From: Desulfobacteraceae bacterium
GTDB taxonomy: Bacteria > Desulfobacterota > DSM-4660 > Desulfatiglandales > Desulfatiglandaceae
Length of the DNA: 13,276 nucleotides
Direction of reading: 5' to 3'
Assembly: GCA_030612945.1 (NCBI GenBank)
Contig: JAUWMY010000027.1
Coordinates: 1-13,276, forward strand
In this document: positions 6,632-13,276 of the stretch, piece after piece
How positions within the stretch are numbered: the stretch's first letter is position 1
Layout: the number at the start of each line of letters is the position of its first letter
Program-made: the position numbers and the translations under genes
The notes under the pieces: model-generated
What the model saw: only the letters and a program-made list of their open reading frames with translations
Databases searched by the model: none
What the model was told of the DNA's origin: nothing

Positions 6632-7558
6632 CCCTTTCGGTCTCGGATACAGACCGCCACGTTCTACAATCTCCGGAACTTTCTCCTCCCATTCGATTGC
6701 CATAATATGAAATCCTTTTACCCCTTCCACCTCCTTGAGCCGCTGGATGGTTTCAACGCAGATATCGATTCCTTCTTGGGCCTGTTTTTCCTTGGGTACG
6801 CCGCTCATGCGTTTGACAACTTCATCAGGCACGTCCATACCAGGCACCCGGTTTTTCATATATTTTGCCATGCCAGCAGATTTAAAAGGAGTGACCCCTG
6901 CCAGGATGTAGACTTTCTCGTGGAGACCCCTGTCACGGGCCTGTTTCACCCAGAGTTCGAATTTTTCAAGGTTGTAAATGCACTGGGTCTGTATGAATTC
7001 CACCCCGGCCGCTATCTTTTTTGCCAAACGGGGGACGCGGATCTCAAAAGGATCGGCAAAGGGGTTGGCAGCGGCGCCTACAAACATCTGTGGAGGCCTT
7101 TTGATTTCATCTCCTCCCAGAAATTTTCCCTCGTCCCTCATTAACCTTACGGTCTGGATCAGTTGTATTGAATCAATATCAAACACATTCTGGCCCTGGG
7201 GACTGTCACCAAAAATCTGGTGGTCTCCTGAAAGGCAGAGGATATTGTAAATATCAAATGAGGCTGCTCCCAGGATGTCGCTCTGGAGAGCAATCCGGTT
7301 CCTGTCCCGTGTAACCATCTGAAGCGTTGGCTCAACGCCCATTTTTTTTAAGTGGATACAGGATGCCAGGCTGCAAAGACGGGTCACTGACGTCTGATTA
7401 TCCGTGATATTGATGGCATCCACATAATCCTTGATCATTTCCGCTTTCCTGGTGATAGCTTCGGGGTCACTTCCTCTCGGTGGCCCGCATTCTGATGTAA
7501 CCGCCAGGTGTCCTGCCGCGAGAATTTTCTCCAGCTTGCTCGGTGTCCTCGTGCTCAT
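6620..7558 (-). CDS. metF: Methylene-tetrahydrofolate reductase, MetF family
   Basis: This 312-residue flavoprotein of the MTHFR (TIM-barrel) family interconverts methylene-THF and methyl-THF, the last reductive step of the Wood-Ljungdahl methyl branch. Seen in the sequence are the N-terminal TSECGPPRGSD with the conserved acidic residue near position 23, INITDNQTS, PTLQMVTRDRNR and NILCLSGDH, and the later VEFIQTQCIYN and YILAGVTPFKS, all typical of this family. The ATG at 7558 overlaps the metV stop as ATGA, a sign of translational coupling. The pairing with MetV and the position behind hdrA-mvhD indicate the anaerobic MetVF type, which takes electrons from an Fe-S partner, not simply the E. 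coli NADH-dependent enzyme. The direction, reductive or oxidative, depends on the host's metabolism. The C-terminus runs into a short direct repeat. Confidence 0.95.
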   Translation of the reverse strand: MSTRTPSKLEKILAAGHLAVTSECGPPRGSDPEAITRKAEMIKDYVDAINITDNQTSVTRLCSLASCIHLKKMGVEPTLQMVTRDRNRIALQSDILGAASFDIYNILCLSGDHQIFGDSPQGQNVFDIDSIQLIQTVRLMRDEGKFLGGDEIKRPPQMFVGAAANPFADPFEIRVPRLAKKIAAGVEFIQTQCIYNLEKFELWVKQARDRGLHEKVYILAGVTPFKSAGMAKYMKNRVPGMDVPDEVVKRMSGVPKEKQAQEGIDICVETIQRLKEVEGVKGFHIMAIEWEEKVPEIVERGGLYPRPKGIDN

Positions 7559-8223
7559 AGTCTCACATCCTCCCTGACCACTTTTCTAGGCCCGCCGGCA
7601 CGTTCTGTTGACCAGTCTTTTATGGGCATGATCTGCTCGTATTCGTCAAACCTGTCCAGCTCTTTGAGCCGATCAATAATTAGCTGCCAGGCACAGTCAA
7701 GGTCCTTGTTTATCTCACACTTTCCCTTGGTAGACCCGCCGCAGGGACCGTTTAAAAGCCTTTTGGCGCACCGGGAAATTGGACAGATTCCCGCGGTTTT
7801 TCCCAGGATACACTGCCCGCACCCCTGGCACCGCTCGCTCCACACGCCTCTTTCTTCGGCAGCACCCATAAAACAGGTGTTGACTCCGGGAAAGACTGGG
7901 GTGCTGAAGTATTTTTCCGCCATAAACTGAACCCCGACCCCACAGGCCAGGGATAAGACAGCGTCATACTGATCAATCCTGTCCCGGATTTCCTCCAGGT
8001 ATTCATGATCGCACTGTCGCTCCAGTGTGACTTCGTCTATCTCCACCTTCTTTCCTTCATTCATGAAATACATGCGCAAGGCTGAGGCCAAAATGCCGAC
8101 CTCCTTTTTCCCCCCGGCCTCACAGACAGTCACACACTCATTGCACCCTGCAATCAGGAGTTTTTGGAAATCCTTTACGTAGTCAATGATTTCCTCAATC
8201 GGCTTTTTCTCTGCAACAATCAT
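7555..8223 (-). CDS. metV: MetV, cysteine-rich partner of MetF (MTHFR C-terminal-type domain)
   Basis: This 222-residue cytoplasmic protein has the cysteine pattern of the MetV / MTHFR_C family, the obligate partner of MetF in acetogens and sulfate reducers. It shows GCNECVTVC (Cys27, 30, 34), LACGVGVQ, GVNTCFMG, and a C-terminal set RCQGCGQCILGKTAGICPISRC (Cys132, 135, 138, 147, 152) followed by NGPCGGSTKGKCE (Cys161, 169). These can ligate Fe-S clusters or zinc; which ones bind what is not visible from sequence. In the best-studied systems MetV passes electrons to the MetF flavin. GAGAGG lies upstream of the ATG. The stop overlaps the metF start by 4 nt. Upstream, 160 nt containing an inverted repeat separate it from mvhD, but all four genes share a strand and probably one transcript. 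Confidence 0.93.
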   Translation of the reverse strand: MIVAEKKPIEEIIDYVKDFQKLLIAGCNECVTVCEAGGKKEVGILASALRMYFMNEGKKVEIDEVTLERQCDHEYLEEIRDRIDQYDAVLSLACGVGVQFMAEKYFSTPVFPGVNTCFMGAAEERGVWSERCQGCGQCILGKTAGICPISRCAKRLLNGPCGGSTKGKCEINKDLDCAWQLIIDRLKELDRFDEYEQIMPIKDWSTERAGGPRKVVREDVRL

Positions 8224-8295
8224 GGGGTGTACCTCTCTTTCTTGGCTAACAGGTAAGTCCTCAAGTCATTTAACAGGTTGTGTTTTAAAAATCAT

Positions 8296-8373
8296 GTTAC
8301 GGGTTGCGAGTTACGGGTTACGCGTTAAGAGAGCAGGTAATTGAAATGAAACCCGGAACTCGCAACCCGCAAC
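8296..8373. repeat. 24-bp inverted repeat between mvhD and metV
   Basis: The two arms (8296-8319 and 8350-8373) are inverted copies with two mismatches and a 30-nt loop. They are built from GGGTTGCGAGTT-type words. In the mRNA this hairpin starts about 10 nt after the mvhD stop codon, and a TTTTT run follows within about 5 nt of the second arm. It could be an attenuator or RNA-processing/stability site separating hdrA-mvhD from metVF, or an inert palindromic repeat. Confidence 0.7.
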
Positions 8374-8383
8374 GCGCAACGCG

Positions 8384-8818
8384 CTATGCTGCCATTTTTT
8401 CCTTTGCCTTTTTAAGCGGGTTCGGGCCCAACTCCTTTATCTTTTCAGTCATTTCTACTGCATACTCAGCAAATCGCGGGCCGTCACTGGACGAGAGATT
8501 ATACATCCACACCCTTTCGCCTCCGATTCCTATGGTATCAAGAATCTTTTTGGCCTGATCTACCCTTTTCCGGGCCTGGAGATTGCCGTTTTCAAAACGA
8601 CATTCCCCTTCAAGACAGCCTACCACGTAAACGCCGTCTGCCCCTTTTTCAAATGCACGTAATATGTGAATGATATCCACCTTTCCGGTACAGGGCAACC
8701 TGACGATCCTGATGGTGCCCGGATAGTTAATGCGCATGGAACCTGCCAGGTCCGCGGCCGTATATCCTCAGAAATTACAGCAAAAGGCAATAATTATGGG
8801 TTCAAAATCCTTCATCAT
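8384..8818 (-). CDS. mvhD: MvhD/HdrD-type [2Fe-2S] electron-transfer protein, selenocysteine-containing
   Basis: Reading through an in-frame UGA (8770-8768) gives a 144-residue MvhD-family protein, which carries electrons to HdrA in Hdr complexes. The N-terminus reads IIIAFCCNFUGYTAADLAG; Sec17 takes the place of the second Cys in the family's CNWC-type motif. Further Cys43 (VRLPCTGKVD), Cys68 and Cys73 (GCLEGECRFENGN) are the other expected cluster ligands. Family-typical sequence lies on both sides of the UGA, so premature termination is very unlikely. A translation treating UGA as stop would wrongly start at Met28 (8737) and lose the Sec motif. The start overlaps the hdrA stop as ATGA (8818-8815), preceded by GGAAGGAG (8830-8823); a second ATG directly after (8815) is an equally good start with better spacing. 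This indicates a tight functional link to HdrA. Confidence 0.94.
8738..8753 (-). promoter_or_regulatory. Candidate bacterial SECIS hairpin of mvhD
   Basis: Fourteen nucleotides after the UGA (8770-8768) the mRNA can fold as GGA-CCU-GGC-AGG-U-UCC: 6 bp with a bulged U on the 3' side and a small GGC loop, or a 5-nt loop if the closing U-A pair opens. The apical loop lies about 20 nt after the UGA, within the range known for SelB-dependent bacterial SECIS elements, and has G at the loop start. It is less convincing than the hdrA hairpin. The region also codes for the conserved AADLAGSM. Confidence 0.5.
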
Positions 8819-11800
8819 AGTACTCCTTCCAGTAATGCTTCCACTTTACTCATGATCTGGTCATCCTCGTACCAGTTCAGTTCTATGGCCTTGGCAGGGC
8901 ATTCGGCAGCGCATATGCCGCAACCATGACACAGAGCTTCATCAATTTCACTGATGCCTTCCTCGTTGATGCGAGGGACTCCATAGGGGCAGGCCCGAAC
9001 ACAGACAAGGCATGCTGTGCACAGATCCGGATCGACTTTCGCTGTTATAGCAGAGAGAGTAATCTCTGACTGGGAAAGGAAGATAGTGGCCCTGGAGGCG
9101 GCTGCAAGGGACTGGGAGATAGCTTCAGATATTAGCTTCGGGCTGTGTGCGGTTCCGCACAAGAAAATCCCCTCATTGGCCAGATCCACCGGCCTCAACT
9201 TGACATGGGCTTCAATAAAATATCCCTCATTATTTCTAGGCAGCTTTAGTATGGATGCCAGTTCCGAAGTGTCTTCTGCCACCATGCCAGCACTCAGGGT
9301 TAGAAGGTCAGCAGAGATGACAAGATCTTGCTGAAGGATATGATCTTTGAAAGTGACCATAATGCCCTCATCAGTTGCCTCAGCCTTTGGCGGATTATCC
9401 TGACTGTAGCGGGAGAAAATGATGCCCTGCTGCCTGGCCTCGGTGTAGTAGTCCTCCAGCATGCCATACATACGCACGTCCCTGTAAAGGATGTACACAT
9501 CTGCATCCGGATTCAGTTCCTTGATATGAAGGGCATTCTTGACTGCGCTCTGACAGCAGATGCGGGAGCAGTTGGGGTTCTCCTCATTTCTGGATCCCAC
9601 GCACTGGATCATGACCACTTTTTTGAGGTCATCGGCCCCTTTCATTTCCAGCCGTTTTCCCAGTTCGATCTGGGTCATCACGCGGTAGTCCTGTCCATAG
9701 AGATATTCGGATGGTTTATATTCATTTGCTCCGGTGGCCAGGATCACAACGCCATGGTCTATCTTGCGCTCATACATTCCCGGCCCCACCATAATCTCTG
9801 TGGTGAAATTTCCCTTGACTCCGCTGAATCCCACAATGAGAGATTCCGTGAGCACCTGTATTTTTTCGTGGTTAGTTACTTTATCCACCAGTTCCAGAAG
9901 GTATCTCTGAATATCCTCACCCTCTATGGTGGTCGTCAAATCCCTGGCAAGACCGCCTAATTGGGCCTCTTTTTCCACAATCACTACTTCAAAGCCCTGG
10001 TCTGCAAGACCCACAGCGGCATTCATTCCTGCCACGCCGCCACCGATAACTAAGGCCCGCCTGTTAATGGGGATCTTTTTCTCTGTAAGGGGTTTTAAAA
10101 GACCTGCCCTTGCCACAGCCATCCGTACCAGGTCTTTGGCCTTTTTTGTTGCGGCCTCCGGATCATTGCCATGGACCCAGGAGTCTTGATCCCGGATATT
10201 GGCCATCTCGAACAGATACTTGTTTAGGCCGCACGCCTGAAGGGTCTCTTGAAAAAGCGGTTCATGGGTCCTGGGTGAACAGGATGCCACCACGACGCGG
10301 TTGAGATTGTTTTCCTTAATAACTTCTTTTATCTTTTCCTGGGTGTCCTGAGAACACGTGAAGAGATTTTGATCTACAAATGTTACGTAGGGGAGGGTGG
10401 CTGTATAATCGACAACCGCAGGGACATCAACAACGCCGGCGATATTAATGCCACAGTTGCAAACAAAGACCCCAATCCTCGGTTCCTGGTCCGCTACATC
10501 CAATTCGTCAGGGACCTCAAGGGTTTTGGTATCGGTTCCCCGGGCTTCGCTTAATGCCATGCCGGCTGCACAGGCCGCAGCAGAGGCCTCGGTCACCGAA
10601 CCGGGGATGTCTTTTGGTCCCTGGAAGATACCGCAACCATAAATGCCGTCTCGGGATGTGTTTACAGGGGTAAAGGGATGTGTGGACGCGAAATTATAGC
10701 TGTTCAGGGCCACGTCCAGATGTTCGGCGAGATCAATGGTGCCTTTACTAATTTGAATTCCAACCGATAAGACCACCATGTCAAAGACTTCCTCTTGTAT
10801 AGCGCCTGTTTCATCAGAATAGCCGATTCGGAGGTCGTCAGTGCCGGGGATCGGATCAATGGTATGGATTCTGGACCGGACAAATCTTACTCCGTGCTCT
10901 TCCTTGGCCCGGTTGTAATATAATTCATAGTCTTTTCCGAACGTCCGCATATCCATAAAAAAGATGGCAGTATCCAGGAGTTCTTTGCTGTGATCCTTGG
11001 CGATAACAGCTTCTTTAATAGCATACATGCAACACATGGCGGAGCAATATCCGTTTCCGCAGTGTGCCGAGTCCCGTGAACCCACGCATTGCAGCCATGC
11101 AATCTTGTTTGGCTCTTTTTCGTCAGAGGGCCTGGTGAGGTGGCCTAAAGTTGGGCCGGTGGCGCTCAGAATACGTTCAAATTCAAGACTGGTCAGAATA
11201 TTGGGATGACTGCTGTGGTGATAGAATTCTTCATAAGGCGCAGGATCAAATGCATCATTACCTGGACAGAGAATCACCGAACCCACCTCGATATCACGGT
11301 GGACCGCCTGCTGTTCATGGTCGATAGCCTCTGCAAGACAGGCCTTCACACACTGATAACATTCGGAGCAGATACCACATTCGAGACAGCGTTCCGCTTC
11401 GGATTTGGCTTCCTGTTCATTGAACCCGAGGGCGATTTCGTTGAAATTTCCATGACGTTCATCAAGTGAGCGTTTCCTCGCAGGCGTCCTGGGGAGGAGC
11501 GGCTCAGAATTGATGTCAGGTTTTTCATAGGACCAGTCTTTTTCCCGCCCCTCTTTCAGATCAAGGCCGTTCAGATATCGAGCAATACTCCTGGCAGCTT
11601 CTTTTCCGCACTCCACCGCCTCCACCACGGACTTTGGACCGTAAAGGACATCACCACCGGCAAATACCCCTTGAATAGATGTCTCGAGGGTAAGAGGGTC
11701 AGCCTCCAGTCCGCCTTTCCGGCTTACGGGGATGCTCTCTTTTTCCGCAAAGGAGAGATCTGCCGCCTGTCCTATGGCGACGATGATCGTGTCCGCATCA

Positions 11801-13251
11801 ATGGTGGTCAGATCTGTTTCATCATACCGGGGATTAAAGGCGCCATTTTCGTCAAACACGTCAGTACACCGTTTGAATTCGATCCCCGCGACCTGACCGT
11901 CCTTCTCCAGGAACCTATTGGGCCCCAGGCTGTTGATAATACTGATTTTCTCCTCGAGTGCCTCCTCAATCTCGTAGTCCCATGCAGGCATTTCATCTCT
12001 TTTTTCAAGACAGATTAAGGATATATCTTGAGCTCCCACCCGCTTGGCGCTGAGTGCCACATCGATGGCCACATTCCCGCCGCCAATAACGATAACTTTT
12101 TTCCCCACTGAGGTCGTATTTCCAACAGCAGTATCCCTCAGGAAATCAACGCCTTTAAGAACGCCCGGGAGATCTTCACCCTCCACGTTCAACAGCCTGC
12201 TCAGGTGGAGACCTGTGGCGAGAAAAAAGGCCTGAAAGCCTTCATCTTTGAGACTTTCAAAGGTGATATCTTCTCCAAAGGTGACACCTGTTTTGATCTC
12301 CACCCCCATATCTTCAATGACTTTAATCTCCGCTGCCACAATATCCCTGGGAAGTCTGTACTCTGGAATGCCTACAGCCATCATGCCTCCGGCCACAGGT
12401 AGTTTCTCAAATATGGTGACCTGGTAACCTTCCTTAGTTAAGAAATATGCAGCCGAAAGACCAGCCGGACCGGCCCCGATCACAGAGATCTTCTCTTCTC
12501 TCTTTTCAGCCACTTCAGGAACGAAACAGGTCTCTTCGGAGAAATCCACGTCTGCCAGGAAACGATGGAGATACTGAATGGCAATGGGTTCGTCCGCATC
12601 GCCTCTTGTGCAGATTCCTTCACATGGATGGTGACAGACGCGGCCGCAAATGGCCGGAAAGGGGTGCGCATCCTTGAAAAGCTCTAACGCCTCCCTGTAT
12701 TTGCCCTGGTTGATCAGGGCGATGTAACCCTGAATGCTCACATGTGCCGGGCAGGTGGCCTTGCAGGGAGCGGTGCCTGTTTTAGAAATAGCAAAGGCCC
12801 CTGGAATGGCCTGGGGATAGAGTTTATAGATTGCCTTTCTGGTAGAAAGATTCTCGTCATATTCGTTATCCAGCTCTATGGGACAGACCTTTTCACACTC
12901 GCCACAACTGGTGCACTTGGAAAGGTCAATAAAACGGGGTTGTTGCAATACTTGGGCCTTGAAATGACCTACATTTCCATGTAGCTGAAGGAGTTCTGTG
13001 TTTGTCAGTAGTTCTATGTTCAGGTGCCGGCCGACCTCGACCAGTTTAGGTGAGATAACTCACATGGCGCAGTCATTGGTTGGAAACGTCTTGTCCAATT
13101 GAGACATAAGTCCGCCAATGGCAGATGATTTCTCAAGGAGATAGACATAGAAACCGGAGTCTGCAAGATCAAGGGCGGATTGCATACCCGCAATGCCACC
13201 GCCCACGACCATGACTGATCCTGACATTTGATTGGTTTTTTTCTCGCTCAT
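8815..13251 (-). CDS. hdrA: Selenocysteine-containing HdrA-GltD-HdrA fusion flavoprotein
   Basis: Reading through the in-frame UGA (13062-13060) gives 1478 residues. The order is as follows. HdrA FAD-binding start VVGGGIAGMQSALDLA (about 14-30); QLDKTFPTNDCAM-Sec64-VISPKLVEVGRH, where most HdrA have Cys; and a [4Fe-4S] motif at Cys113, 116, 119 and 123. A GltD/NfnB-like insert (about 160-615) has APCKATCP (Cys163, 167), FAD site GAGPAGLSAAY (about 258) and NAD(P) site GGGNVAIDVALSAKR (about 386). The HdrA part then resumes with CLECGICSECYQC (from Cys622) and a GYCSAMCCMYA cluster motif. A second HdrA module starts near 923 (RIGVFVCNCG), has its FAD site near 1062 and lacks a Cys/Sec motif. 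Two C-terminal ferredoxin motifs lie at about 1408-1450. HdrA is the flavin-based bifurcating hub of Hdr complexes; the insert suggests NAD(P)H as a partner. The start is ATG 13251, with GAGAGG 8 nt upstream. Coupled to mvhD by ATGA overlap. Confidence 0.95.
13027..13044 (-). promoter_or_regulatory. Bacterial SECIS hairpin of hdrA
   Basis: Fifteen nucleotides after the UGA (13062-13060) the mRNA reads CUGGUCG-AGGU-CGGCCGG: seven consecutive pairs (five Watson-Crick, two G-U) closing an AGGU tetraloop. The loop begins 22 nt after the UGA. Stem length, distance and the G-U step in the loop fit bacterial SelB-binding SECIS elements such as that of E. coli fdhF. The hairpin also codes for KLVEVGRH, a conserved HdrA segment, so protein and RNA constraints overlap. 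Confidence 0.8.
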
Positions 13252-13259
13252 TCCCTTTA

Positions 13260-13266
13260 CCTCTCT
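13260..13266 (-). promoter_or_regulatory. Ribosome binding site of hdrA
   Basis: On the minus strand AGAGAGG ends 8 nt before the ATG at 13251 and supports that start over the in-frame Met at residue 9. The window ends 10 nt further out, so the operon promoter or any upstream hdr genes cannot be seen. Confidence 0.6.
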
Positions 13267-13276
13267 ATAGCTTTGC

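Noticed and set aside
8384..8737. A short MvhD starting at Met 8737
   Set aside because: The frame continues upstream through a UGA with conserved MvhD N-terminal residues and an ATGA-coupled start with a good Shine-Dalgarno sequence at 8830-8823.
9328..9960. 210-residue plus-strand reading frame opposite hdrA
   Set aside because: It is antisense to a strongly conserved HdrA coding region and its translation shows no recognisable domain.
8815..12948. A separate 1377-residue protein starting at TTG 12948
   Set aside because: It is the same frame as the upstream 63-residue HdrA fragment, joined through a UGA in a conserved HdrA motif with a SECIS-like hairpin, and no ribosome binding site supports the TTG.

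Overview
The window looks like part of the chromosome of a strictly anaerobic bacterium, most likely a Desulfobacterota (deltaproteobacterial) sulfate reducer or syntroph. This rests on a Wood-Ljungdahl methyl-branch operon (metV-metF) joined to heterodisulfide-reductase-type electron-transfer genes (hdrA, mvhD), two of which use selenocysteine, and on low-complexity intergenic tracts built from GAACC and CAAAT words. The assignment is an inference; no rRNA or tRNA gene is present to confirm it.

Layout from left to right. Positions 1-252 hold no gene. A secreted or periplasmic TPR protein lies on the minus strand (253-1026). A 517-bp repeat copy (1202-1718) precedes ppdK (pyruvate, phosphate dikinase, + strand, 1781-4486). 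Next come two minus-strand genes: a protein of tandem ACT-like domains (4693-5718) and a stand-alone receiver-domain response regulator (5772-6152). A second, inverted copy of the repeat (6191-6575) lies upstream of the response regulator. A minus-strand operon fills the rest: hdrA (13251-8815), mvhD (8818-8384), metV (8223-7555) and metF (7558-6620), in transcription order.

The main result is that two of these genes are broken in a naive translation by in-frame UGA codons that are almost certainly selenocysteine. HdrA has Sec at residue 64 (UGA at 13062-13060), followed by a 7-bp hairpin with an AGGU loop. MvhD has Sec at residue 17 (UGA at 8770-8768), followed by a smaller hairpin with a bulged U. 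Read through, HdrA is a 1478-residue fusion: an HdrA module interrupted by a GltD/NfnB-type pyridine-nucleotide oxidoreductase, then a second HdrA module that lacks the Sec/Cys motif. With MvhD, MetV and MetF this suggests a large complex linking NAD(P)H, ferredoxin or thiol/disulfide chemistry to methylene-tetrahydrofolate reduction or its reversal. HdrB, HdrC and hydrogenase genes are not in the window.

The second result is the pair of near-identical, roughly 380-bp inverted repeats. They sit immediately upstream of ppdK and of the response regulator, in the same orientation relative to each gene, and bound a block of about 4.5 kb. They may be a shared regulatory leader, a hairpin-type mobile repeat, or the ends of an invertible segment. 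The left copy carries an extra 134 bp of unrelated sequence near its centre.
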